Positions 1 to 7,636 are shown, counted from the first letter of the stretch. The stretch: 15,706 bases of DNA from JBBQXK01 sp038251625 (GCA_038251625.1 JBBSBE010000094.1:1-15706), one strand, 5' to 3'. Numbers and translations: made by a program. The notes: generated by a model not told the origin, from the sequence alone.

Positions 1-410
1 CAAAGTTCGAGATCGAGCCGAGCGCGCATCGCTTGTCGAGAGTGGGGAGACTATCGACTACTATCGGCGGAACACTGCTGCCTCTCGTACGCTGCGCTAT
101 CCTCTTCTACGCTACAGTACTCCCCGTCACTCCCACTCGATTGTTCAGATATCTCCTAAGCATCTGATTTTATTCGTACTATTGCTGCTTTTCGGCGCTA
201 CAGGCCGGCTCAGGGCCCGTCATTTGGTCAGAATATTGAAATCATTGATGAAATCTGCGTGAAATTTTTTTCGCGGTTCCGGCATCTATCGACGCCTATT
301 CCGACCTTGAAGCCGATTCTTGTGACCGGGCCGCACCCGCAGACGCACTGAAAAAGTACCGTCACCGGTCCGTTTCGACAAGCAAAACAACCAGTCCTTG
401 GCGATCTTCG
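1..410. other. Gene-poor left edge, no recognisable gene
   Basis: I recognise no gene here. The stretch from about 100 to 275 is visibly richer in A and T than the rest of the window, with a T-run near 264-271 and short related segments (ATTGAAATC, then ATTGATGAAATC) around 233-255. One + strand frame is open from base 2 to a TGA at 260-262. It would end in a hydrophobic stretch of leucines and valines followed by basic residues, but it has no start in the window and resembles nothing I know. It may be a partial gene running in from the left or a chance opening. No insertion-sequence end or promoter could be established. Confidence 0.4.
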
Positions 411-731
411 TCAAGCACTCCGAAAACGGCATCCGACCCCTGCCTCCGTTAAGATCAACTTCGGCTCGCTGGAGTCGCGTTCGAGCTTCTGGCGGAGCTG
501 GCCGACGAACACCCTCAGATACTGGACGTCGTGTACATGTGCGGGTCCCCAAACGGCGGTCAGCAACTGCCGATGGGTCAGTACCTTGCCTAGCGCCGTA
601 GCCAGTTGCGCAAGCAGGTCATACTCGCGGGGGCTGAGCTTCACCGGTTCGCCATCGCGCACCACCGGCCGGTGCTCGAGCTCGATGTCGACCCCCGCAA
701 CAGACAAGCGAGGCTGCGGTGTATCGCGCAT
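411..731 (-). pseudogene. kdpE: KdpE-type response regulator remnant (DNA-binding domain only)
   Basis: The translated segment is the winged-helix (Trans_reg_C) output domain of an OmpR/PhoB-class regulator, closest in my reading to KdpE. Diagnostic stretches are KLSPREYDLLAQLA, GKVLTHRQLLTAVWGP, YLRVFVGQLRQKLE and the terminal ITEAGVGYRF-like block, here LTEAGVGCRF. KdpE normally has about 225-230 residues with an N-terminal receiver carrying a phospho-Asp; only about 106 residues follow the first ATG here. Upstream in frame (to about 818) the translation reads FADRDQVSALETRQGA, which loosely recalls the end of a receiver. The rest, including the phospho-Asp and conserved Lys, is missing. 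No kdpFABC or kdpD lies in the window. The intact output domain could still be made as a DNA-binding fragment, but a dead remnant is more likely. Confidence 0.75.
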
Positions 732-1007
732 CAGCCGGTGCCGCAGCGAATGAGGCGCACATGCGCCTTGCCGCGTTTCGAGGGCGCTGACCTGATCTCG
801 ATCAGCAAAGGGGATGAACCCTTGGCGTAGAATTCCAAGGTAATGTCGCAGATGCGCCGCTTCTCGCGGTCAGAAACCTGGCGGTTCTCGAGACTGCGAT
901 TAGCAGCCGCGGTTCTGGTCCCCGAGTTCTCTGACCCAACCGTTTGGCGCATCGCTGACTGGTGCCGTACGAGGCCGGAAGCAAACGGAAATGCGAAGGA
1001 AAACGAC
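732..1007. other. Intergenic region, partly decayed kdpE 5' end
   Basis: The left part (to about 818) seems to hold degraded receiver-domain sequence of the kdpE remnant on the minus strand. The remainder lies upstream of the small + strand gene starting at 1008 and should hold its promoter. I could not identify convincing -35/-10 elements or an operator. Confidence 0.35.
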
Positions 1008-1376
1008 ATGACGAACAGAGAAAAGCCATCATCTTCTTATGCGAAACCGAAAGCGAGCGATGGTGTCGGAATGGCCGCCTCACCTAAACCGGAAGAAGAC
1101 ACACCCAATGTCGCAGGTGAGCATGGACTTAAGACCGACAGACCCGGCTTTGATTTGGGGGGATCGTCCGGCGATACCCATGCCGGCGCGGGCCTTGGCC
1201 TTGGCGAAGATGCGTTCGACACGCCCGGCGACCGACGGCTCCCCGGACGGAGGTTAGACAACAAGCTGACAATTCCGCGGTGGAGTGGGCCAGAGTCGCG
1301 CAGAGCAAACGCATCTGAGAAGAAAACCGAGGTTGCCAAGGATTCGCCCATTGCGTCGGACAAAAAAGACCAATGA
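1008..1376 (+). CDS. Small hydrophilic hypothetical protein, probably disordered
   Basis: This is a 122-residue protein of unknown function. I chose the ATG at 1008 because AAGGA lies seven bases before it; the same frame is open further upstream to an ATG at 843 but without a good ribosome site. The product has no membrane segment, no signal peptide and no Cys. It is rich in Lys, Asp, Glu, Ser, Pro and Gly, with a glycine-rich middle (GAGLGLGEDAF) followed by the only compact-looking block, LPGRRLDNKLTIPRW, and a highly charged tail ending in SDKKDQ. The composition suggests an intrinsically disordered or stress-associated protein. The LPGRR and IPRW stretch looks like the conserved core, judged only from its departure from the low-complexity flanks. 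It precedes the baeRF gene by about 240 bases. Confidence 0.55.
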   Translation: MTNREKPSSSYAKPKASDGVGMAASPKPEEDTPNVAGEHGLKTDRPGFDLGGSSGDTHAGAGLGLGEDAFDTPGDRRLPGRRLDNKLTIPRWSGPESRRANASEKKTEVAKDSPIASDKKDQ

Positions 1377-1399
1377 CCAAACGGTTTCCGATGCGGCGC

Positions 1400-1421
1400 G
1401 GTGGAGGAGAACCCCTCCGCC
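1400..1421 (+). terminator. Stem-loop behind the small hypothetical gene
   Basis: GGTGGAGG and CCTCCGCC form an eight-pair stem (one G-T wobble) with a six-base loop, 24 bases after the TGA of the gene ending at 1376. No T-run follows, so it is not a classic intrinsic terminator. It could protect a 3' end or attenuate read-through into the baeRF gene. Confidence 0.35.
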
Positions 1422-1446
1422 ACACAGTCAACGTCGGGCCGGTCCG

Positions 1447-1487
1447 ACAATCTGGTTCCAAGAACAGGGTTCCGCTTCGCAGATTGT
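1447..1487. repeat. Inverted repeat ACAATCTG / CAGATTGT upstream of baeRF gene
   Basis: Perfect 8-bp arms at 1447-1454 and 1480-1487 are separated by 25 bases and lie about 130 bases before the ATG at 1618. The spacing is wide for a hairpin and would suit a looped or two-site operator, but no known regulator motif is recognised. Confidence 0.3.
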
Positions 1488-1617
1488 GTGACCCCATCAG
1501 GCCCTGCATTGCTGTTGCTACCACCCGGAACCAGTCATCGGAACGAACGGCTGGACGGACCCTTGGCACGACCAGCATCCGTGAGATGACCCGGCCCGTT
1601 TCCGAAAAGGATTATCC

Positions 1618-2739
1618 ATGCTTTATGTTGACGTCCCCACCCAGCCCGAGATCAGGGCACTGATCCAAACCCGCGCCGATGCCTGCGTGTCGATCTATCT
1701 TCCAACGACCCCGCAGACCCAGCATGTCACGGCCAGTCGCATTTTGTTTGGCAACTTGACCCGGACGGCACTGACGCAACTTGACGCCACCGGTTTCGAC
1801 AAGCCGCGTCGTGCGGCACTGGAAGATGCGCTAAATACACTGGCCGAGGATGATGATTTCTGGCGACTTCAAGCGCACAGCCTTGCGGTTCTTGCCACCC
1901 CGGATACCTTGCGAACGTTTCGGCTGGCGACCAGCGTCACCGAAACGGTCGAGGTGTCGGACCGGTTTTTCCTCAAGCCGCTTTTGCGTAGCATGGCGCT
2001 ACCGCAGCATGCCTTCGTGCTGGCCCTGTCTGAAAACGATGCACGTCTGGTAGAAGTGTTCGCCGATCTGCCACCGGCCGAGGTGCGGGTGGCCAACCTG
2101 CCGGACAGTGCCGCGGATGCTACGGGCCGCGCATCGATCAACAACCTCACTCAGGGCACCAGACAGGCCAACGCCGAGGGCCAGAAAAGCCTTCTACTCA
2201 AATACGCACGCAAGGTGGATACAGCCCTGCGCCCGTTTCTGGCGGGGCGCGAGACGCCGCTTGTCCTTGCCGCGACCGAGCCGCTAGGCCCGATCTATCG
2301 GTCGATCAACAGCTATCCGGCCTTGTTGGCCGAAGGAATTTCCGCAAGCCCGGACCGCATGACCGAACCCGATCTGGCGCGCGCGACTCGCGCGGTTCTG
2401 GACGGGTATCACGCAGCACGGATCGAGGCTGCGACCGCGCTCTTTCACGAACGGGTCGGGCAACAGCGCGCGATCACCGATCTTCGGGCCGTGGCGCGCG
2501 TCGCCACTCTCGGCGCGGTAGAGCTGTTGCTTGTCGATATCGACGAGGTGGTGCCCGGAACGGTGGATGAAACCAACGGTTCGGTCAGTCTGGCAACGGA
2601 AGTTGGTACGACCAGCTATGGCGTGATCGATGAAATCGCGGGCCGGACAATCCTTGCGGGTGGCACGGTTCTGGCTGTGCGCCGTGCGGACATGCCCGAT
2701 GGTGCACCCGTTGCAGCCATCCTGCGTTATGCGGTCTGA
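1618..2739 (+). CDS. baeRF-type (bacterial eRF1-like) protein
   Basis: This 373-residue soluble protein resembles the bacterial archaeo-eukaryotic release-factor-like (baeRF) families, probably the family-11 type. In published comparative work these are proposed to act in ribosome rescue or translation stress; no reaction has been shown for this one. Supporting stretches are the N-terminal block with CVSIYLPTTP, the FWRLQAHSLAVLATPD strand region near residues 81-96, VEVSDRFFLKPLLR near 112-125, the central EGQKSLLLKYARKVD block, ILAATEPL-like LVLAATEPLGPIYR near 218-231, and the C-terminal VELLLVDIDEVVPGTVDE and YGVIDEIAGRTI blocks expected of an eRF1 C-terminal-like domain. The ATG at 1618 follows AAAAGGA at suitable spacing. 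A DUF302 gene follows after 45 bases, so the two are probably co-transcribed. Family assignment is from memory of homologues. Confidence 0.7.
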   Translation: MLYVDVPTQPEIRALIQTRADACVSIYLPTTPQTQHVTASRILFGNLTRTALTQLDATGFDKPRRAALEDALNTLAEDDDFWRLQAHSLAVLATPDTLRTFRLATSVTETVEVSDRFFLKPLLRSMALPQHAFVLALSENDARLVEVFADLPPAEVRVANLPDSAADATGRASINNLTQGTRQANAEGQKSLLLKYARKVDTALRPFLAGRETPLVLAATEPLGPIYRSINSYPALLAEGISASPDRMTEPDLARATRAVLDGYHAARIEAATALFHERVGQQRAITDLRAVARVATLGAVELLLVDIDEVVPGTVDETNGSVSLATEVGTTSYGVIDEIAGRTILAGGTVLAVRRADMPDGAPVAAILRYAV

Positions 2740-2796
2740 AACAGAGGACCGGCCATTGATCTCTGAGGCCGCCGGTTCGTAAGAATGGAGAGTTCA

Positions 2797-3183
2797 GTGA
2801 CTTACTCGTTCAACAGGCTCATTGAGACTGAGGACTTTGACGCCGTCGACGCGCGCACCCGTGCTGCGCTGGCCGCACATGGTTTTGGCGTTCTGACGGA
2901 AATCGACGTCAAGGCGACGATGAAGAAGAAGCTGGACGTCGATATCCCGGCCTATCGCATCCTTGGCGCCTGCAACCCGAAGATGGCGCTGGAAGCTATC
3001 GGCATGGAGCCGCGCGTGGGCGCGATGCTGCCCTGCAACGTGATCCTGCGCGAGGTACCGGGTGGGGTTGAGGTCAGCGCGATCGACCCGGTCGCTTCGA
3101 TGCAGGCCATCGACAATGCCGCATTGCACGGCGTCGCGGGTCAGGTGCGCGACCTTTTGTCCAAGGCCGTCGCAGAGATCTGA
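2797..3183 (+). CDS. DUF302 domain protein
   Basis: This small soluble protein consists almost wholly of one DUF302 domain, a fold of unknown biochemical role often encoded beside redox, metal or stress genes. The signature is visible as TEIDVKATMKKKLDVD, then YRILGACNPKMALEAI, then the MLPCNVILRE block with VSAIDP shortly after. I prefer the GTG at 2797 (128 residues) because GGAG lies six bases before it; the in-frame ATG at 2785 has no ribosome site and its own G is part of that GGAG. The single Cys in ACNP and the Cys in LPCN are the expected family positions. The copper ATPase starts 114 bases downstream on the same strand, which fits a metal or thiol stress setting but does not establish function. 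Confidence 0.85.
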   Translation: MTYSFNRLIETEDFDAVDARTRAALAAHGFGVLTEIDVKATMKKKLDVDIPAYRILGACNPKMALEAIGMEPRVGAMLPCNVILREVPGGVEVSAIDPVASMQAIDNAALHGVAGQVRDLLSKAVAEI

Positions 3184-3297
3184 TCAAACGTTCGGCGACA
3201 ATCCGTGCCGCGCCTTCAAGCACTGAAAAGCAGCATTCTGATACGGGAGGCTCCTGCATCGGCAACAATGCGGCATCGACCGCGAAAGGAAAACGCC

Positions 3298-5670
3298 ATG
3301 CCCATGACCGTTCCGCACGACGGCCACGCTCATGTAGGCCATGCCATGTCTGAGGACGAAGCGGGGTCAGCAACCGGGACAGGCTCGACGGCCATTGACC
3401 CTGTCTGCGGCATGACGGTTACCCTCAAGCCTGACACCCGGACCGAGAATTTCGACGACAAGTCCTTCCATTTCTGCTCTGAGAAATGCCAAACGAAGTT
3501 CAAGGCTGATCCTTGGTACTTTGCCTCGGGCCGCGCCGCTGGGCGCAAGAAGGCGGCCCCTGCCAACGTCCAATATACCTGTCCGATGCACCCCGAAATC
3601 ATCCGCGATGCGCCGGGGGCCTGCCCGATCTGCGGCATGGCGCTGGAACCGATGGTGCCCACCGACGAGCCAAGCGACGAGTTGACCGACTTTACGCGCC
3701 GGATGTGGATATCGGTTGCGACCGCGGTGCCGTTGATCGTCCTGACCATGGGGCCGATGGTTGGCCTGCCGGTGCGCGACTGGATCGGGCATCAAGTCGC
3801 GGGCTATCTGGAGTTTGCGCTGGCTACGCCGGTGGTTCTTTGGGCCGCGATGCCGTTCTTTAGGCGCGGCTGGAATTCTGTGGTGAACCGCAGCCCGAAC
3901 ATGTGGACGCTGATCAGCCTTGGGGTGGCGGCGGCCTACATCTATTCGCTCTTCGCGGTGTTCCTGCCCGACCTGTTCCCCGAGGCATACCAGATGGGCC
4001 ACGGCGTTGGCACCTATTTCGAGGCTTCGGTGGTGATCGTGGCCTTGGTCTTCTTCGGCCAGGTGCTGGAACTGCGGGCGCGGGAACGCACCGGGGATGC
4101 GATCCGCGCGCTTCTGGATCTCGCGCCCAAGACGGCGCGGCGTATCCTGCCCGATGGGTCCGAATACGACGCGCCGCTGGAAAACATCATGGAGGGCGAC
4201 CGGCTGCGCCTGCGCCCCGGCGATGCGGTGCCGGTGGACGGTGTCGTGATCGAGGGGCGATCCAGTTTGGACGAAAGCATGCTGACCGGCGAGTCGATGC
4301 CGGTGGAGAAGGGTCCGGGTGATGCGGTCACCGGGGCCACGATCAACAAGAACGGCAGCCTTGTGATCGAGGCGGGCAAGGTTGGTGCAGATACCGTCCT
4401 CGCACAGATCGTGGCTATGGTGTCGAACGCTCGACGATCCCGCGCGCCGATCCAGGGGCTGGCCGACAAGGTGTCGGCGGTGTTCGTGCCGACGGTGGTT
4501 TCCGTGTCGGTGCTCGCCTTCGTCGTCTGGATGATTTTTGGCCCGGAAAACGCGCTGGTTTTTGCGATTGCGTCGGCTGTCTCGGTGCTCATCATCGCCT
4601 GCCCATGTGCGCTTGGTCTCGCCACGCCGATCTCGATCACCACGGCAGCAGGGCGCGGCGCGCAGGCGGGGGTGCTTATCAAGGACGCCGAGGCGCTGGA
4701 GCGGATGGCAGGGGTCGATACGCTGATCGTGGACAAGACCGGCACCCTGACCATGGGCAAGCCGCAACTGACCGACACTATCGCGCTTGGGGATACGGCA
4801 GAGGCCGACCTGCTGTCACTGGCGGCAGCGCTGGAGCGGGGGTCGGAACACCCCCTGGCAGAAGCGATCGTTGAGGGGGCCGAGGCGCAGGGTGTGGCCC
4901 GTCAGGAAGCTGCTGACTTCGAGGCGGTCACTGGCAAGGGCGTGCGCTGCAGGGTTGGCACGCGCGTGGTGGCGCTTGGCAATGCGGCTATGATGCAGGA
5001 GATGGGGCTGGACACGGGCACGGCCGACGCCAAAGCCAACAACCTGCGCGGCCTGGGCAAGACGGCGATGTTCATCGCGGTTGACGGGGCGCTTGCCGGT
5101 ATCGTGGCTGTGGCCGACCCGATCAAGGATAGCACCGCGCAGGCGATCAAGGAACTGCATGCGCTGGGGCTGCGCGTGATCATGGCGACGGGCGACAACG
5201 AGCGCACAGCGCAGGCAGTGGCAAGCACGCTTGGCATTGACGAGGTGCGCGCGGGCGTCCTGCCCGAGGCCAAGAAGGAACTGATCGACCAGTTGCGCCG
5301 GGATGGCCACAAGATCGCGATGGCAGGTGATGGCGTCAACGACGCGCCCGCGCTGGCTGCCGCCGATGTTGGCATCGCCATGGGCACTGGAGCTGATGTG
5401 GCAATGGAGAGCACAGGTATTACCCTGCTGGGCGGCGACCTGATGGGCATCGTGCGGGCGCGCAAACTCGCTCGCGCGACCCTGCGCAACATCAAGCAGA
5501 ACCTGTTCTTCGCATTCGCCTATAATGCCCTCGGCGTGCCGATTGCGGCAGGACTCCTCTACCCTGCCACCGGCCTTCTGCTCTCGCCGATGATCGCGGC
5601 GGCGGCCATGAGCCTGTCGTCAGTCTCGGTGATCTCCAACGCCCTTCGGCTCAGGCGGGTGACGTTGTGA
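3298..5670 (+). CDS. copA: Cu+-type P1B ATPase with YHS and heavy-metal-binding N-terminal domains
   Basis: This is a 790-residue inner-membrane ATPase expected to export Cu+ (or Ag+) from the cytoplasm. The N-terminus is His-rich (HDGHAHVGH), followed by a YHS domain at about 32-78 (DPVCGM, FCSEKC) and a heavy-metal-binding domain at about 93-118 (CPMHPEI, CPICGMAL). The catalytic core is complete: TGES at 330-333, CPC ion site at 435-437, phosphorylated Asp in DKTGT at 479, HP motif His518 and GDGVNDAP at 677-684. The last two helices carry YN (AFAYNALGVP) and MSLSSVSVISNALR, the P1B-1 pattern for monovalent copper. The ATG at 3298 follows GAAAGGA; an earlier in-frame ATG at 3205 lacks a good site. 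The stop overlaps the GTG of the PPK2 gene by four bases, indicating translational coupling. No CueR-type operator was seen upstream. copA is used in the broad sense. Confidence 0.93.
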   Translation: MPMTVPHDGHAHVGHAMSEDEAGSATGTGSTAIDPVCGMTVTLKPDTRTENFDDKSFHFCSEKCQTKFKADPWYFASGRAAGRKKAAPANVQYTCPMHPEIIRDAPGACPICGMALEPMVPTDEPSDELTDFTRRMWISVATAVPLIVLTMGPMVGLPVRDWIGHQVAGYLEFALATPVVLWAAMPFFRRGWNSVVNRSPNMWTLISLGVAAAYIYSLFAVFLPDLFPEAYQMGHGVGTYFEASVVIVALVFFGQVLELRARERTGDAIRALLDLAPKTARRILPDGSEYDAPLENIMEGDRLRLRPGDAVPVDGVVIEGRSSLDESMLTGESMPVEKGPGDAVTGATINKNGSLVIEAGKVGADTVLAQIVAMVSNARRSRAPIQGLADKVSAVFVPTVVSVSVLAFVVWMIFGPENALVFAIASAVSVLIIACPCALGLATPISITTAAGRGAQAGVLIKDAEALERMAGVDTLIVDKTGTLTMGKPQLTDTIALGDTAEADLLSLAAALERGSEHPLAEAIVEGAEAQGVARQEAADFEAVTGKGVRCRVGTRVVALGNAAMMQEMGLDTGTADAKANNLRGLGKTAMFIAVDGALAGIVAVADPIKDSTAQAIKELHALGLRVIMATGDNERTAQAVASTLGIDEVRAGVLPEAKKELIDQLRRDGHKIAMAGDGVNDAPALAAADVGIAMGTGADVAMESTGITLLGGDLMGIVRARKLARATLRNIKQNLFFAFAYNALGVPIAAGLLYPATGLLLSPMIAAAAMSLSSVSVISNALRLRRVTL

Positions 5671-6530
5671 ACGGTACCAGTTTCATCGTCGCACCCGGGA
5701 CCGCCTTTTCTCTCGCAAAGCGTCCGACCCGGATTGATCCCTTTTGTAAATCCAAAGACGACTACCGCAAGCTGTTCCGGCATCATGTGAAGTGTCTGGA
5801 CGCACAGCAACGCTTGCAGTACGCCGCCAACCGTCAGGCAATCCTTCTGATCTTTCAGGCGATGGATGCAGCGGGCAAGGACGGGGCGATCCGGCATGTA
5901 TTGTCAGGCGTCAATCCGCAAGGGTGCCAGGTGTTCAGTTATCAGCACCCTTCCGCAACGGAATTGCAGCACGATTTCCTGTGGCGCACCACGTGCGACC
6001 TGCCCGAACGCGGTCGCATTGGCATATTCAACCGGTCCTATTATGAAGAGGTGTTGATCGTCCGCGTCCACCCCGAGCTTTTGCAGGCCGAAGCGCTCGC
6101 AGAGCCAATGATTGACGCTGACGCCTTCTGGAAACAGCGGTATCTGTCGATCAGCAACCATGAGCGCCATCTGCACGCGAACGGAACCCGCGTCGTCAAG
6201 ATATTCCTGCATCTGTCGAAAGACGAACAGCGCAAGCGCTTTCTTGATCGCATCGACGACCCGACCAAGAACTGGAAATTCACCGCCTCGGACATGACCG
6301 AACGCGGATTTTGGGATGACTACCAGACTGCCTACGAGGCCTGCATTTCTGCGACCAGCACCCTTGAGGCGCCTTGGTATGTGATTCCTGCGGACCACAA
6401 AAAGACCGCGCGGCTGATCGTGTCACAGATCTTGCTCGATACGTTCGCTAGTCTGGACTTGCACTATCCGACGGCCAGTGCAGAGCGCCAGCAAGAATTG
6501 GTGGCTATCCGGAGGACACTGGACATTTGA
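5667..6530 (+). CDS. ppk2: Polyphosphate kinase 2 (class III-like)
   Basis: This 287-residue cytoplasmic kinase transfers phosphate between polyphosphate and nucleotides. The P-loop kinase core shows Walker A at 67-73 (DAAGKDG in QAMDAAGKDG), Walker B with FNRSYYEEVLIVRVHPE at about 121-137, the lid-side block FLHLSKDEQRKRFL near 180-193, and APWYVIPADHKK near 235-246. This arrangement resembles the class III enzymes known from Meiothermus, which phosphorylate both AMP and ADP from polyP; class is inferred from resemblance. The start is GTG at 5667 in the overlap GTGA with the ATPase stop at 5668-5670. No better ATG lies near, and the text before the P-loop has normal length. Coupling to a copper pump suggests ATP supply during metal or energy stress. 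The frame after its stop runs directly into the Crp/Fnr remnant. Confidence 0.92.
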   Translation: MNGTSFIVAPGTAFSLAKRPTRIDPFCKSKDDYRKLFRHHVKCLDAQQRLQYAANRQAILLIFQAMDAAGKDGAIRHVLSGVNPQGCQVFSYQHPSATELQHDFLWRTTCDLPERGRIGIFNRSYYEEVLIVRVHPELLQAEALAEPMIDADAFWKQRYLSISNHERHLHANGTRVVKIFLHLSKDEQRKRFLDRIDDPTKNWKFTASDMTERGFWDDYQTAYEACISATSTLEAPWYVIPADHKKTARLIVSQILLDTFASLDLHYPTASAERQQELVAIRRTLDI

Positions 6531-6806
6531 AAAGCTTGGCGTCGGGATGGGCTTTCCCCGCAAGTGCTATCGGGCGGGGCGCAGCAGATCGTCGACTTCC
6601 ATATACCGTGTGATTTTCCGAGGCTGCGATCCGTGCTGTGTCGTTCATCATTTCACAACTGTAACCGGGTGCTGCGCGAACGACGCGAGGGTGGTTTAGT
6701 CACGTTTCAGCAGAGCCAGGTCGAGATCCGTGACCTTGACGGCCGCGTGCCACTTGCGGATTTCGACAAGACGTACCTCGACCACGATGGACCACTGTTG
6801 ATGTGA
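6531..6806 (+). pseudogene. Crp/Fnr-family regulator remnant with internal deletion
   Basis: The frame with a GTG at 6564 reads VLSGGAQQIVDFHIPCDF, matching the sensor-domain segment of Crp/Fnr regulators (GGxxQIVxFHIPGDF). Soon after it reads NRVLRERREGGLVTF followed by a QVEIRDLDG and ADFDKTYL tail, which is the recognition helix and C-terminus of the same family. An intact protein has more than 100 residues between these two parts, so most of the sensor barrel, the dimer helix and the first HTH helices are deleted. Further upstream SGWAF appears in another frame (about 6543-6557), where this family has a GWAxRY motif, so a frameshift is also likely. No start with a ribosome site exists. 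The family match is from recognised motifs, and I regard it as non-functional. It ends exactly where the SDR remnant on the other strand ends. Confidence 0.7.
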
Positions 6807-7579
6807 TCATGCGGCGGTCATGCCGCCATCAACTGTATAGGCGGCACCGTTGACATAGGCGGCATCCTCGGATGCAAGGAACGCCACGACCCCCGCCACT
6901 TCGTCCGGGGCTCCATAGCGCTTCATCGGGATCGTGGCCGCGAAACCGTCATGCACGGCGGCTGCGGCACCGGGGCTCGCGCCTTCCTCGATGGACGCCA
7001 TCATCCGGGCTCGATTGGTCCGGGGTTGATGCAGTTCACGCGGATGCCCTTCGCGCCCCATTCCACCGCCGCCGCCCGTGTCAGGCCAAGCACCGCATGC
7101 TTGCTGGCAACGTAAGCACATAGGCCCGCCGATCCGGTCAACCCGGCCACGCTGGAGGAGTTGATGATGCTGCCGCGCCCGGCCTTTGCCATGACCGGAA
7201 TGACCAGTTTCAGCCCAAGGAAGATACCGGTCACGTTGACCTCCATCACCTAACGGAAACCGTCGGTCGGAAAATCGGGGATCGGCGCGACCGGGCCTTC
7301 AATGCCTGCGTTGTTGAAGAATATGTCGATGCTGCCGAATTTCTCGACGGTCGCTGCAACAGCCGCGCCGAACGCAGCCTGATCCGTCACATCCGCTTCC
7401 ACGATCAACAGGCGTCCCTCGTCCGGGATCGCTGCACGTAGCGGCCCGAAATCCGCGCCCGCAATGTCGGTGGCGGCAATCAATGCGCCCCGGGCGGCCA
7501 GCAGTCTAGCGGTGGCCATGCCGATGGCGCCCGCCGCGCCGGTGATGAGGACGATCTTGCCGGTCATGGTGTGGGTCAT
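6807..7579 (-). pseudogene. Short-chain dehydrogenase/reductase, broken by a stop and a frameshift
   Basis: The three consecutive pieces together make one classical SDR of about 257 residues. Piece one (7579 to 7250) has the Rossmann motif TGAAGAIG, an Asp in AATDIAG that favours NAD+, and NNAG. It ends at an in-frame TAG (7250-7252) between GFR and VMEVNVTG, where homologues usually have a codon such as CAG. Piece two carries the catalytic Ser region INSSSVAG, the YVASK Tyr and Lys, and INPGPIE; it then runs into TGA at 7001-7003. A one-base loss near 7003-7012 puts the final piece, RMMASIEEG to VDGGMTAA, into another frame. A good ribosome site (AAAAGGG before the ATG at 7577-7579) remains. 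Substrate cannot be told. Two independent lesions argue for a real pseudogene, although errors in a draft assembly are possible. Confidence 0.85.
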
Positions 7580-7601
7580 TGTTTATCCCTTTTCAGCAGA
7601 A

Positions 7602-7625
7602 CCGGCATCCGCTTCGCGGCGCCGG
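7602..7625 (-). other. GC-rich stem-loop before the SDR remnant
   Basis: CCGGC (7602-7606) pairs with GCCGG (7621-7625), and inside it CCGC (7609-7612) pairs with GCGG (7616-7619) around a three-base loop. The hairpin lies just upstream of the SDR ribosome site on the minus strand and downstream of arcC. No T-run follows, so termination is uncertain; it may be an RNA-stability or attenuation element. Confidence 0.4.
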
Positions 7626-7636
7626 CTGCAGGGCCG

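Noticed and set aside
843..1007. Longer N-terminus for the small hypothetical gene
   Set aside because: No ribosome site at 843, and the extra residues differ in character from the rest and overlap the upstream region, whereas AAGGA supports the ATG at 1008.
3184..3297. CueR-type operator before the copper ATPase
   Set aside because: No ACCTTCC-N7-GGAAGGT-like dyad found.
3367..4767. Long open minus-strand frame opposite the copper ATPase
   Set aside because: GC-rich codon bias of the real gene opens the opposite strand; the translation is Arg/His-rich with no family features.
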